Positions 33,877 through 43,219 of a stretch of 64,000 nucleotides of DNA are shown in pieces (position 1 is the first letter of the stretch; every line of letters starts with the position of its first letter). The stretch is from the NCBI GenBank assembly GCA_964401935.1, contig CAYOAL010000002.1:62001-126000 (forward strand). The letters run 5' to 3'. Under the pieces are notes generated by a model. That model searched no databases, was not told the origin of the DNA, and was given only the letters and a program-made list of their open reading frames with translations. The position numbers and the translations under genes were made by a program. Source of the DNA: JAPYTK01 sp964401935. GTDB taxonomy: Bacteria > Myxococcota_A > Polyangia > Polyangiales > Polyangiaceae.

Positions 33877-35265
33877 TCATGGCGTGGTGAGCTGGACTCG
33901 ATTGACGATGGCCTGACCGATGCAGATGCCTTGAGCGAGCCCCTCGTCGTTGTCGATGGGGTAGTGAATGCCGCCGTAGAGGCGAGAGATGGCCGCTTCG
34001 GCGGCGGCCTCGGCGAAGCTGCCGAACACCGGCGCGTGGAACCCGCGACGCAGCTTGGTGTTGTCGGTGAACGGGATGTCGCCGAACACGTAGGTCAGGA
34101 TCTCGCCGCTCGCCCCCGACTGGGTGGAGTGGCCCGACGTGTAGGCGGGAAACTGCGGCGTGGGGAGGAGCGAGCGCCAGTTCGGATCGATGTGCCGGCG
34201 GATGTACGTCGTGGGCCGCAGGAGGTGATGGGTGAACTTCGCCTCCCAACACGAGACGAACGAGTCGTAGAAGCCGATCGAGACGAGCGCGTAAGCCGCC
34301 GCCGCGTACTCCAGGTTCTCCGAGCGAACGAGCTGGCTCACGATGGCGACCCAGTGCCCGGGCGGGGTCCCGGTCGCGCCGGGGCCGTCCTCCCAGAACT
34401 GGGCGATGTCGATCTGCTCCGGGGTGAGGTTCTGATCCGCCTCGTACACGGCCATCGCCTGCGCGTAGAAGTCCGAGCTCGGATCCGTGGAGAACGGCGT
34501 GGGCGGCGGCGGCGCACACTCCCCGGGGTTGAGCACCAAACGCCGCAAGCTCCCAAAGTGGGGCTCGAGGCCGTTCGCCACCTTCGCCGCATCCGAGAAG
34601 CCGGTCGGCACCCATTTGTCGGGCCCGGTGGGCGGGATGTAGCCCTTGTAGCGGATCTGGGCGTAGCCATCCTGCATCGCCCAGCCGATGAGCGCGCCCG
34701 CGAGCTGGTGGCCGAAGGTGACAGAGTTCTCGATCACGTTGAGCGGCACCCCCTCCGCGCGGCGATAGCCGATCTGGGTCTCACCGAGCGCGGTGAGCGA
34801 GGCCTGCACCGGCGTGGTGAACTCGAAGAACAACCGCTCGGGGAACACGTAGGTCGCGGGCGCCACCTGACTCATGGTCGCCGCGAGCACGGTCGGCCAG
34901 TCGTACTCGAGCCCCGGATCCGGCTGCGGCAGCGGGCCGAGACCGTTGAGCTGACCGGACAGCGACTGGAAGCCAGGCATCCCGTGCACCAGCGACTCGT
35001 AGATGGCGACCGCGCCGTAGGCGTAGGTGCGCGCCGCCACCGGCGGCGAGATCGTGTCGCCCTTCACGCTGTTGACGAGGTTGGTCATCCACTGCCGGGC
35101 GAAGGTAGACGGGTGCGAACCGGTCGGCGGCGAGAGCCGCGCCGCGCTCTCCTCCACCCCTTCGTCGCCCGCAGTGTCGCTGCACGCAGCCACCCCGCCG
35201 CACAGCCCCAAGAGGAGCGCTCCGCGCGCAACCATCCCCACATGACCTCGGTGCAAAACCGTCAT
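33877..35265 (-). CDS. Vanadium-dependent haloperoxidase-like (PAP2-superfamily) lipoprotein
   Basis: The 462-residue lipoprotein (lipobox GGVAACSDT) belongs to the vanadium chloroperoxidase/PAP2 helical fold. The vanadate or phosphate pocket motifs are visible: FTHHLLRPTTYIRR (Lys/Arg region), PAYTSGHSTQSGA (Ser-Gly-His) and SRLYGGIHYPIDNDEG (Arg and His). It is cotranscribed with the CRTAC1-like gene, whose possible start overlaps this stop. Which substrate it oxidises or dephosphorylates is unknown; bacterial VHPO-like lipoproteins remain mostly uncharacterised. ATG 35265 gives a normal signal peptide. Confidence 0.8.
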   Translation of the reverse strand: MTVLHRGHVGMVARGALLLGLCGGVAACSDTAGDEGVEESAARLSPPTGSHPSTFARQWMTNLVNSVKGDTISPPVAARTYAYGAVAIYESLVHGMPGFQSLSGQLNGLGPLPQPDPGLEYDWPTVLAATMSQVAPATYVFPERLFFEFTTPVQASLTALGETQIGYRRAEGVPLNVIENSVTFGHQLAGALIGWAMQDGYAQIRYKGYIPPTGPDKWVPTGFSDAAKVANGLEPHFGSLRRLVLNPGECAPPPPTPFSTDPSSDFYAQAMAVYEADQNLTPEQIDIAQFWEDGPGATGTPPGHWVAIVSQLVRSENLEYAAAAYALVSIGFYDSFVSCWEAKFTHHLLRPTTYIRRHIDPNWRSLLPTPQFPAYTSGHSTQSGASGEILTYVFGDIPFTDNTKLRRGFHAPVFGSFAEAAAEAAISRLYGGIHYPIDNDEGLAQGICIGQAIVNRVQLTTP

Positions 35266-35563
35266 TCAACCCTCCGCCGCCAAAGCGCCGCGCAACGTGC
35301 GGCGCGGCGACAACCTCAGCACGCGCCGTGCCACCCGCCACGCCCCGTGAGTACCGAGAATCACATGCGCCCCCTGCATCCCTGTAGCTTTTGCCACACC
35401 CACCCCCTGTTGGATTTGCAACAGGCCCTCGTCGAGACACCAGGGCTGAGCTCGTCGAGGCTCTCAGCTCGGACCCTGCCCCAAATCGCCCGGACATGAG
35501 GCAGAATCGCGACGTGGCAACTAGGACTCGCGCGGTACCTTGGTCGCCCCGACGTCTTGGCGC
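35266..35563. other. Intergenic region, no gene seen
   Basis: This 298-base stretch lies between the haloperoxidase-like gene and the antitoxin-like gene. I see no toxin gene for the antitoxin and no clear repeat. It presumably contains the promoter of the 35265-31287 operon. Confidence 0.5.
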
Positions 35564-35890
35564 TCAGCCGCAAGCACCCGAATGAGCGCAGCGAAGGAGA
35601 GCATGATTGTCGGACTGCGGCGCTGACCTCAACGGCTCTGCTTCCACGATGGAGATGGAGCTGCGGAGCTTCTTCTGGATGTCCGCTCGGACCTCCGACC
35701 ACGGCCTGGACTCGACGTCGCCGTCTTTGAGCTCGTTGAGCCGTTCCGCAAGAACTTGCCGGTGCCAATCAGGCACGGGCACGTCCTCCTGTTTGGCGGC
35801 GATCCGGTTCCAGAGAGCCTCCACGTAGGCGATCTGCTCCTCGGGTGAGAGGTCGTCGAAACCAGGAGGAGGCATGGCCGGCGCAGGCAT
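35564..35890 (-). CDS. Addiction-module antitoxin-like protein without visible toxin
   Basis: This 108-residue protein contains the short addiction-module (Unstab_antitox, PF09720-type) pattern: FDDLSPEEQIAYVEALWNRI, PVPDWHRQVLAERLNELKDG and RPWSEVRADIQKKL. These proteins are usually about 75 residues and are followed by a RelE/ParE-type toxin gene. Here the frame continues with a 30-residue non-family tail and no toxin is visible downstream, so the system seems broken or orphaned. ATG 35890 is the start used; ATG 35875 is also possible. Confidence 0.7.
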   Translation of the reverse strand: MPAPAMPPPGFDDLSPEEQIAYVEALWNRIAAKQEDVPVPDWHRQVLAERLNELKDGDVESRPWSEVRADIQKKLRSSISIVEAEPLRSAPQSDNHALLRCAHSGACG

Positions 35891-36014
35891 GCGTTCACTC
35901 TAGCACTTGAAAAAGGAACCAGCGGCTGCGGAAGCCCCGCCTATCGTCGCGTGCTTACCACAAGAAGAGCGCTCGCGCCGCGAGCACCTCAGGACGAGCG
36001 CCAACGCGCGGCGC

Positions 36015-37076
36015 TCAGCGTCGGGTCGGGGCGAACCAGCCTGGGTCCGGAGGGACTGTCCCCCCCTCGTGAACGCGGTGCGTGAAGCCTATCTGACCCT
36101 CGCGCGTCGCCCACCACCGCAGGGTGGCTCTGGCGAGGTCCTGAGTCCGCGTCCGGTCGGCGCTCTCGCCCCAGACCGCCGTGTCGTCGCTACCGACTTC
36201 ACGGAGGCGCCAGTCGTCCGTCCAGAACAGCGTCGCCGCGATGCGTGTTGCCTCTGCCAGCTCGCTCCCGGGGGCGTGGGGGTGGTGGACCCAGAGCGCG
36301 CGGACCCGATGGGTCATCGCCTGATTCACCATCATGCCGGCGGTCTGATAGCGGCATCGAATCACGTCGTCCCTGCCATCCTCTCGTGCGAACCCAAGGC
36401 ACTTTGCCCCGCCGGAGATGACGGCGTGCGCGGGAGCCAAGGGCGCAAAGTCGGCGACCCGCTCATCGTCCGGCGCGAGCACGATGCCTGTGGGCGGCGG
36501 CTCGCGCCGCCCGACGGCTTCAATCGCCTCCACCGATGAGCGTGGCGCATTCAGGTGTTGTGCAAAGCCCCAACCGCGAGCTTCTGCGGCGAAGGACCCC
36601 GGTGGCAACCAAGGCTCGAGCCACTTCTTCATGTAGGCCCTGTCGACCGTAACGCCGTAATAGTCCGTCGGAAGCGGCCCGATGATCCCCACGACGTCGC
36701 CATCATGGTACCACTTGAGGTAGTCCTCCCACTCCGCGCCCGTCTCTTTCGTTGGTTTCTCCAAGGACTCATCGTGGTCGCCCCACAGGTACCTCCCATC
36801 ATCGCCGAGCACGCGCGGTAGGAGGCCGAGCCCCGTGCCCTGGACCTCATCGCGCACGAAGACACGATCAACCACGCGTCTCACGACCTCCACACTGCGT
36901 TCCCCTCGCGTGTCGGGTCCGGCCACACGAATCCACCGCGCGGCGTGAACCATCGCGATCTCGATCGTCCAACCACCACGCTCCCACCTGGTCCGCAAGA
37001 CATCCCAACGACCCCCCTCATTCTTGAATCCGAGAGACGTCAAGTCCGGCTCCCCACGATAGGGCGGATTGAACAA
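36015..37076 (-). CDS. Hypothetical protein, possibly the 3' part of an interrupted gene
   Basis: I do not recognise this 353-residue soluble domain (WTIEIAMVHAARWIRVAG, WEDYLKWYHDGDVVGIIG, ATLRWWATREGQIGFTHRV). It contains many Trp residues and DxxDxxW-type segments. It would start at TTG 37076 without a good ribosome site. The frame is continuous with the anchor protein at 37095-37334 except for one TAG codon at 37095-37097, so both may be one gene split by an amber mutation. If so, the product would be a single-pass anchored protein of about 439 residues. A role as a surface or toxin-type protein is speculation. Confidence 0.6.
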   Translation of the reverse strand: MFNPPYRGEPDLTSLGFKNEGGRWDVLRTRWERGGWTIEIAMVHAARWIRVAGPDTRGERSVEVVRRVVDRVFVRDEVQGTGLGLLPRVLGDDGRYLWGDHDESLEKPTKETGAEWEDYLKWYHDGDVVGIIGPLPTDYYGVTVDRAYMKKWLEPWLPPGSFAAEARGWGFAQHLNAPRSSVEAIEAVGRREPPPTGIVLAPDDERVADFAPLAPAHAVISGGAKCLGFAREDGRDDVIRCRYQTAGMMVNQAMTHRVRALWVHHPHAPGSELAEATRIAATLFWTDDWRLREVGSDDTAVWGESADRTRTQDLARATLRWWATREGQIGFTHRVHEGGTVPPDPGWFAPTRR

Positions 37077-37094
37077 CGATGCCGACGCTCTTGT

Positions 37095-37334
37095 CTATCC
37101 AGATGCCAGTTCCAAGCGGTCGAGCGCCTCCCGGCTCGACTCAGGCGGATACATGAGCTGCAGATACTCGGCAGACTCAAAATACTCGTCGCCAAGCGCC
37201 TCTTCGAACGTCATCTGTGGATCCCTCCCATGCAGGTAGCACCATCCCGCCACACCCACCCCGACCACGGCCAGCAGGCCCAAGAGCACACAGCGGCGCC
37301 GATCCCTCGTCACGCACCGGCTTGGTGTCGTCAT
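37095..37334 (-). CDS. N-terminal signal-anchor ORF, in frame with the following gene
   Basis: This 79-residue ORF has a basic N-terminus (MTTPSRCVTRDRRR), one hydrophobic segment (CVLLGLLAVVGVGVAGWCYL) and a soluble tail (DPQMTFEEALGDEYFESAEYL). It ends at TAG, only six codons before the TTG start of the 353-residue gene in the same reading frame. It may be the N-terminal anchor of that protein cut off by a nonsense mutation or sequencing error, or a separate small membrane protein. Confidence 0.5.
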   Translation of the reverse strand: MTTPSRCVTRDRRRCVLLGLLAVVGVGVAGWCYLHGRDPQMTFEEALGDEYFESAEYLQLMYPPESSREALDRLELASG

Positions 37335-37505
37335 CTCCGTTGAAGGTGTCGTGGTTGAAGTGTAAGCGAAATCGATACTGCTCGTCGTTCGCTATGAAGT
37401 CGAACGGTGGCCGCCGGGCAACCCGCACGATCGTGCACCGCAATCGCAAACTTGCCACGACGTGAATCACCGCGCGCCACGAAGAACAAATTCGCACTTG
37501 CTTCG

Positions 37506-38222
37506 CTAGCTTGAGGTCGAAGGGGCGGCGTGGGTGAGCTGGCGGAGCATCTCGGTGGCGGTGCCGCGAAGGGTTATGTCGTAGAGCTCCGACAGCGGGG
37601 TGGGCTCCGGGTTGATCTCCACGAGCGTCGCGCCTGCCTGTTTGGCGACCAGCGGGAGCTCGGCGGCGGGGTAGACCACCGCGGAGGTGCCGATCGACAC
37701 GAACAGCGAGGCGTTCTTGAGCTCGCGGATGGCGGCCTCGATGTTCTTTTGCTCGAGCGCGTCGCCGAACCACACGATGTCGGGGCGGAGGTGGCGACCG
37801 CAGGGGCAGCGCACGTTCTCGAGGGGAGCGTCGCGGATCTCGAAGCGTTCACCGCACGGGTCGCAGCGCACCCGCCAGAGGCTACCGTGCAGCTCCACGA
37901 TCGACTTGGTGCCGGCGAGCTGATGGAGGCCGTCGATGTTCTGCGTCACCACCGTGACGTGCTCGAGCTCTTGCTCGAGCTCCGCGATCAGGCGATGGCC
38001 GGCGTTGGGCTCGCACGGGGCCACCAGCGTGCGCCGGTAGTTGTGAAACTCCCACACCGCCGCCGGATCCGCGTCGAAGGCGCGCTGGCAGGCGTAGCGA
38101 CCGTAGTCGTACTCCTTCCAGATCCCGCCCTTGCCGCGGTAGGTGGGCACGCCGCTCTCCGCCGACATCCCCGCGCCGGTGAAGAACACCACGTTCTGAT
38201 GGCTTCGAATCGATAGCGTCAT
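37506..38222 (-). CDS. cobB: Sirtuin, NAD-dependent protein deacylase (CobB type)
   Basis: The 238-residue protein has the sirtuin signatures GAGMSAESGVPTYRG, TQNIDGLHQLAG, the catalytic ELHGSLWRV, a zinc site of two Cys pairs (CDPCGERF, CPCGRHL), RPDIVWFGD and FVSIGTSAVVYPAAELP. It removes acyl groups from lysines using NAD. ATG 38222 is placed 13 residues before GAGMS, normal for the family. The divergent gene at 38291 encodes DNA polymerase B; the AT-rich 68-base gap holds both promoters. Confidence 0.93.
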   Translation of the reverse strand: MTLSIRSHQNVVFFTGAGMSAESGVPTYRGKGGIWKEYDYGRYACQRAFDADPAAVWEFHNYRRTLVAPCEPNAGHRLIAELEQELEHVTVVTQNIDGLHQLAGTKSIVELHGSLWRVRCDPCGERFEIRDAPLENVRCPCGRHLRPDIVWFGDALEQKNIEAAIRELKNASLFVSIGTSAVVYPAAELPLVAKQAGATLVEINPEPTPLSELYDITLRGTATEMLRQLTHAAPSTSS

Positions 38223-38290
38223 GACGACTTTATTTAGGTCAATCAAACCCGATTGCAAGAGGTTTCGCCGTCCACGCTAACATCCGCCTC

Positions 38291-40570
38291 GTGATCGAGC
38301 TCCGCGGTTTCGTGCTCACGAGCCAGTGGCGGGACACCGCCGACGGCTTGGTGCTCACCTTCTGGCTGGCCACCGATCGGGGTCCGGCGCGGGTGCGCAT
38401 CGAGGACGAGCGCGCGGTGATGTTCGTGGAGCGCGAGGCGAGCGCGGGGGCCGACGAGCGCAAGCCGCTCGAGCTCTCCACCCTCTGGCAGACACCGGTG
38501 GATGCCCTCTACTTTCGGCGCCGCGCCGACCTCGTCGACGAACGCGAGCGCCTCCGCCGTGAAGGCGTGGGCGTCTGTGAGTCGGACATCCGTCCCCCCG
38601 CGCGGTTTCTCATGGAGCGTTTCATCACCGGTGGGTGCCGGGTGCGAGGGCGCGCGCGCGAGCACGACGGTCACCTCGACATCGTCGACGCGCGCCTCCG
38701 GAGCGACGACTACCGGCCTCGCCTCACCGCCCTGAGCATCGACATCGAGACCGATGGCGCCGACGGCCCGTTGTTCTCCATCGCCGCCGTGGACGACGAG
38801 CTCGAGCGGGTGTGGATGCTCGGCGACGGCCCTCCCGATCCGCTCGTGACCTACGTGCCCGACGAAGCGAGCCTCCTCGCGCGCTTCTTCGCGTTCGTTC
38901 GGGAGCGCGATCCCGACGCCCTCATCGGCTGGAACGTGGTCGAGTTCGATCTCACGCACCTCGAGCGGCGCGCGCAGCTTCATGGCCTCCGCCTCGAGCT
39001 CGGCCGAGGGAGGGAGCGGGCCACCATCCTGGCCCCGCAGAACGAGACTCAGCTGCCGGTGGCGCGACTCCCGGGACGGGTCGCCCTCGACGGCATTCAG
39101 GTGCTCAAGGCCGCGACGTACTCCTTCGACAACTTCTCGCTCGAGGAGGTGGGGAGGGCGCTCCTCGGGCGCGGCAAAGCCATCGACAAGAGCGCGGATC
39201 CGGTGGAGGAGATTCGCCGCCTGTTCCACCACGACAAGCTCGCGCTCGCCCGCTACAACGTGGAGGACTGTCGCCTCGTGCGCGACATCTTCGCCGCCGC
39301 CGATCTGTTGGCCTTCGCCGTCGAGCGCCAGCGAATGACCGGCCTCCCGATGGATCGTGTGGGTGGCTCGGTGGCGGCCTTCGACCACCTCTACCTGCCA
39401 CGCCTGCATCGCCACGGCTTCGTGGCCCCCGACGTGGTGCGCGTCCGCGACCCGAGCACCAGCCCCGGCGGCTACGTGCTGCCCTCGCGGCCCGGCCTCT
39501 ACGAGAACGTGCTCGTGCTCGACTACAAGAGCCTGTACCCGAGCATCATCCGCACCTTCATGATCGATCCGATGGGCATGCACCTCGCCCACCACCGTGA
39601 AATCGACTCGATCGAGGGCTTCGACGGGGCGCGCTTTTCGCGCGACGCGAGCATCCTCCCCGAGCTCATCGCCACCCTCTGGAGCGAGCGCGATCGCGCC
39701 AAACAGGCCGGCGACAAGGCGCTCTCCACCGCGATCAAGATCGTGATGAACTCGTTCTATGGCGTGCTCGGCACCCCCGGCTGCCGTTTCTATAACCCCA
39801 AGCTGGCGAGCTCCATCACGCGACGCGGTCACGAGATCATCACCCGCAGCCGCGACTTCATCGCCGAGCGTGGGCGCGAGGTGATCTACGGCGACACCGA
39901 CTCGGTGTTCGTGCTCGTGGGGCCGGGCACCGAACAAGCCGCGCTCGCGGTGGGGGCCGAGCTCGTGAGCGCGCTCAACCGCTTTTGGACCGAGACCCTG
40001 ATGAAGGAGCATCGCACCGAGAGCCACCTCGAGATGGAGCTCGAGGTGTGTTACGCGCGCTTCTTCATGCCCACCTTGCGGGGCTCGGAGGAGGGCAGCG
40101 CCAAGCGCTACGCAGGCTTCGTAGCGGCGCGCGACGAGCTGGTGATCAAGGGCCTCGAGGCGGTGCGCACCGACTGGACACACCTCGCCCGCGACTTTCA
40201 GCGCGAGCTGTTGCGGCGGGTGTTCCACGATGAGCCGGTAGAGCCGTACGTGCGCACGACGCGCCAGCGCCTCTTCGCTGGGGAGCTCGACGAGCAGCTC
40301 GTGTACAAAAAGCGCCTGCGTCGGGGCGTGGACGCCTATGTGCACAACCTGCCGCCTCACGTGAAGGCGGCCCGCATGCTCGATCGCCCCGTGCGCGACG
40401 TCGCCTACCTCTGGACCAGCCGCGGCCCCCAGCCCGTCGAGAAGGCGGACGCCCCCCTCGACTACCACCACTACGTGGAGAAACAGCTCGTGCCCGCGTC
40501 CGACGCCATCCTCGCCTGTCTGGGCACGAGCTTCGACACGATCGCCGGCGCGCAGCTGCGCCTCTTCTGA
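38291..40570 (+). CDS. polB: Family-B DNA polymerase (DNA polymerase II)
   Basis: The 759-residue enzyme has the 3'-5' exonuclease motif TALSIDIETDG and YNVEDCRLV, polymerase motif A LVLDYKSLYPSII, motif B KIVMNSFYGVLG and motif C YGDTDSVFV, with a tail including CLGTSFDTIAGAQLRLF. Length and order fit bacterial Pol II, which copies past damage and works in DNA repair. GTG 38291 gives MIELRGFVLTSQWR, the usual N-terminus. All catalytic acidic residues appear present. It is divergent from the sirtuin gene. Confidence 0.93.
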   Translation: MIELRGFVLTSQWRDTADGLVLTFWLATDRGPARVRIEDERAVMFVEREASAGADERKPLELSTLWQTPVDALYFRRRADLVDERERLRREGVGVCESDIRPPARFLMERFITGGCRVRGRAREHDGHLDIVDARLRSDDYRPRLTALSIDIETDGADGPLFSIAAVDDELERVWMLGDGPPDPLVTYVPDEASLLARFFAFVRERDPDALIGWNVVEFDLTHLERRAQLHGLRLELGRGRERATILAPQNETQLPVARLPGRVALDGIQVLKAATYSFDNFSLEEVGRALLGRGKAIDKSADPVEEIRRLFHHDKLALARYNVEDCRLVRDIFAAADLLAFAVERQRMTGLPMDRVGGSVAAFDHLYLPRLHRHGFVAPDVVRVRDPSTSPGGYVLPSRPGLYENVLVLDYKSLYPSIIRTFMIDPMGMHLAHHREIDSIEGFDGARFSRDASILPELIATLWSERDRAKQAGDKALSTAIKIVMNSFYGVLGTPGCRFYNPKLASSITRRGHEIITRSRDFIAERGREVIYGDTDSVFVLVGPGTEQAALAVGAELVSALNRFWTETLMKEHRTESHLEMELEVCYARFFMPTLRGSEEGSAKRYAGFVAARDELVIKGLEAVRTDWTHLARDFQRELLRRVFHDEPVEPYVRTTRQRLFAGELDEQLVYKKRLRRGVDAYVHNLPPHVKAARMLDRPVRDVAYLWTSRGPQPVEKADAPLDYHHYVEKQLVPASDAILACLGTSFDTIAGAQLRLF

Positions 40571-40640
40571 AGGGCCGCGACCCCGCGCTCGCGCCACCGC
40601 GGGAGTGGGGGCGGCGAGGGTTCGGCGGTAGGGTGTCGCC

Positions 40641-41894
40641 ATGCTCATCGCCAAGGCCTACTGGCAGGGGGCGCCGTTTCGGTTCCGCGAGGCGCCACCG
40701 GGGGTGGGGGCAACCCCGCTCGTGCTGCGCACCGCCGACTTTCGCGAGGTGGATGGGCTCTTGTGGACAACCCCGGGGCCGCCCTCGCGCCTCGCCGTCG
40801 TGGCCATGCACCCGCGCGTCGACTTCACCCGGCACTACCTCTTTCCGGCGCTCCTCGCCGCGGGGGTGACCTGTCTCGGCGCGAACAGCCGCAACCCCAA
40901 CAACGATCTCGACACCGTGCACGAGGAGCTGGTGCTCGACGTTGCGGCTTGTGTGGACACGCTGCGCGAGCGCGGCGCACACCACGTGATGCTCCTCGGC
41001 AACTCCGGGGGCGGCTCCTTGGCTGCCCTCTATCAGTCGCAGGCGCTCGCGGCACCCGAGGCGCGGCTCCACCGCGCCCCATCCGGCGCTCCCACGCGGC
41101 TCCGCGACGCCGCGCTCTCTCCCGCCGACGCCATGATCTACGTGGGCGCCCACCCCGGTCAGGGACACATCCTCGAGGAGTGCATCGATCCATCGGTGAG
41201 CGACGAGGCCGACCCCCTCGCGACCGACACCACGCTCGACATGTACGCCGAGGCCAACGGCTTTCGGCCGCCCCCCACGTTCTCTGTTTACGAGGACGAG
41301 TTCGTGGCCCGTTTTCGTGCGGGGCAGCGGGCGCGCGTCGCTCGCCTCGACGCGCTGGCCCGTTCGTGGATCGAGGAGAACCGTGTCGCCCACCGCGCCA
41401 CCCAAGCCCCGTCGTTCGCGACGTTGCCGTGGCGCGAGCGCCGCGAGATCGAGCGCCGACAACACGCCGATCGGGTGATGGTGATTTACCGCACCATGGC
41501 CAACCTCCACTACGTGGATCGAGCGCTCGACCCCTCACCGCGCGAGTACGGCTCGCTCCTCTCGGATCGGCCCGACCTCATGAACATGAAGCACCTCGGC
41601 TTCGCGCGGGTGTGCACCCCGCGGGCGTGGCTCTCGACCTGGTCGGGGCAGAGCTCCAACGCCACCATGTTCCACACCCTCCCCCGCATCGACACCCCGA
41701 CGCTGTTCGTGAGCGCGGGCGCAGACCGCGAGATCTACCCGCAGAGCCACACCCGCCCCCTCGTCGAGGCCATCGCCGCCGCGGATAGCACGCACGTCGA
41801 TCTGCCCGAGGCCACCCACTACTTCCAAGAGCACCGGGACGAGCTCGCGACCCACGTCACCGCCTGGATCCGCGCGCGCTTCGAGGCCGGATGA
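40641..41894 (+). CDS. Alpha/beta hydrolase
   Basis: The 417-residue protein has an alpha/beta hydrolase layout: VVAMHPRVDFTRHYLFPALLAAG, the nucleophile elbow LLGNSGGGSLAALYQ (G-N-S-G-G), a long insert of about 180 residues, DTPTLFVSAGADREIYP (acid region) and THYFQEHRDEL (catalytic His). The large insert may form a lid or substrate domain. ATG 40641 follows the polB gene by 70 bases. Its stop overlaps the permease start at 41891 (ATGA). Substrate is unknown. Confidence 0.8.
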   Translation: MLIAKAYWQGAPFRFREAPPGVGATPLVLRTADFREVDGLLWTTPGPPSRLAVVAMHPRVDFTRHYLFPALLAAGVTCLGANSRNPNNDLDTVHEELVLDVAACVDTLRERGAHHVMLLGNSGGGSLAALYQSQALAAPEARLHRAPSGAPTRLRDAALSPADAMIYVGAHPGQGHILEECIDPSVSDEADPLATDTTLDMYAEANGFRPPPTFSVYEDEFVARFRAGQRARVARLDALARSWIEENRVAHRATQAPSFATLPWRERREIERRQHADRVMVIYRTMANLHYVDRALDPSPREYGSLLSDRPDLMNMKHLGFARVCTPRAWLSTWSGQSSNATMFHTLPRIDTPTLFVSAGADREIYPQSHTRPLVEAIAAADSTHVDLPEATHYFQEHRDELATHVTAWIRARFEAG

Positions 41895-42637
41895 TGGACC
41901 CGCTCCTCCTCGGCGTGCTCGTGCTCGCGGGGATCGGCGCCGGCTTCATCAACACCATGGCCGGCGGTGGCTCGCTCCTCACCCTCCCTGCGCTGATGCT
42001 CCTCGGGTTGCCGGCCGACGTGGCCAACGGCACCAACCGGCTGTCGGTGGTGACACAGTCGCTCTCGGGGGTGTGGCTCTTTCACCGGAGCGGCAAGCTC
42101 GACACCGGAGCCATCGCGCCAGTGCTCGCGCCGACCGTGCTCGGGTCGCTCGTGGGCGCCTCGGCGGCCGCGCTCGCGCCCACCTCGCTGCTCGAGCCGG
42201 TGATGCTCGTGACCATGCTCGCGGTGGCGGTGTTGATGGCGGTGTCGCGGCCGCGCCCGGTGGTGGACGACGAGCCGCCGCGACGCCTCGACGTCACCGC
42301 CTGGGTGAGCCTCTTCGGCGCGGGCCTCTATGGCGGCTTCATTCAGGCCGGGGTGGGCTTCGTGCTCCTCGCCGTGCTCACCACCGGGCTCCGCTACGAT
42401 CTGGTGCGCGCCAACGCCCTCAAGCTCTCATGCACCACCGTGTTCGGCGTGGTGGCGCTCGCCGTCTTCACCGCCGCGGGCCAAGTGAGCTGGCTCCCCG
42501 GGGTCGCCCTCGCCGTCTCGACCGTGCTCGGCTCGCAGCTCGGCGTGCGCTTCGCGCTCCGCGTGAACCCGAAGGTCATGCGCTGGCTGATCGTCGTCGC
42601 GGTAGCGGCGAGCTCTGCCGCGGTGTGGCTCCGCTAG
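41891..42637 (+). CDS. TauE/SafE-family anion permease
   Basis: The 248-residue integral membrane protein has eight hydrophobic segments and the TauE/SafE hallmarks: GAGFINTMAGGGSLLTLPAL at the N-terminus and GGFIQAGVGFVLLAVLT in the second half. These transporters export sulfite or related anions. Translational coupling with the alpha/beta hydrolase (ATGA at 41891-41894) suggests a shared pathway, possibly release and export of an anion. The substrate is not evident. Confidence 0.85.
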   Translation: MMDPLLLGVLVLAGIGAGFINTMAGGGSLLTLPALMLLGLPADVANGTNRLSVVTQSLSGVWLFHRSGKLDTGAIAPVLAPTVLGSLVGASAAALAPTSLLEPVMLVTMLAVAVLMAVSRPRPVVDDEPPRRLDVTAWVSLFGAGLYGGFIQAGVGFVLLAVLTTGLRYDLVRANALKLSCTTVFGVVALAVFTAAGQVSWLPGVALAVSTVLGSQLGVRFALRVNPKVMRWLIVVAVAASSAAVWLR

Positions 42638-42679
42638 GGCTTGTTGGCGAAGCGCGCGCCGGGGGGGTTAAGATGCGCC

Positions 42680-43201
42680 ATGTCTTTCTTCATGGTCGAC
42701 ATCGAGGCGGATGGTCCTATCCCCGGCGACTTCTCGATGATTCACCTCGGCGCAGTGCTCGTGGAGCCGTCGCTCGAGCGCACCTTCGAGGGCAAGCTGA
42801 GCCCCATCTCCGAGCGCTGGAACGCGGAGGCGCTCGCGATCTCCGGGTTCTCGCGACAAGACACGCTCGGCTTCGACGACCCCGCGGAGGTGATGGAGCG
42901 CTTCGGTGTGTGGATCGCGGCGAACACACGCGGGCGCCCGATCTTCGTCGCCGACAACAACGGCTTCGATTGGAGCTTCGTCAACTGGTACTTCCACCAC
43001 TTCCTCGAAGCCAACCCGTTCGGGTACTCGTCGATGAACCTCGGCTCGCTCTACAAGGGCCTCGTGAAAGACACGAGGAAGACCTTCAAGCACCTCCGCA
43101 AGACACACCACAGCCATCACCCGGTCGACGACGCCAAGGGCAACGCGGAGGCGCTCCTCGTGATGCACGAGCAGCTCGGCCTCGCCATCGAGCTGTCCTG
43201 A
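42680..43201 (+). CDS. DEDDh-type 3'-5' exonuclease
   Basis: The 173-residue protein has the exonuclease motifs FFMVDIEADGP (Exo I), FVADNNGFDWSFVNWYF (Exo II) and HHPVDDAKGNAEAL (Exo III, DEDDh type). This corresponds to a small RNase T/DnaQ-like nuclease that trims RNA or DNA ends. ATG 42680 is used instead of an earlier in-frame TTG because MSFFMVDIE begins the domain. The next gene starts 18 bases downstream. Confidence 0.82.
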   Translation: MSFFMVDIEADGPIPGDFSMIHLGAVLVEPSLERTFEGKLSPISERWNAEALAISGFSRQDTLGFDDPAEVMERFGVWIAANTRGRPIFVADNNGFDWSFVNWYFHHFLEANPFGYSSMNLGSLYKGLVKDTRKTFKHLRKTHHSHHPVDDAKGNAEALLVMHEQLGLAIELS

Positions 43202-43219
43202 GCCCTCGAGACCACGACG

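Noticed and set aside
37335..37505. Coding-like minus-strand piece (FDFIANDEQYRFRLHF)
   Set aside because: No start, overlaps two other frames and resembles nothing I recognise; left unannotated.
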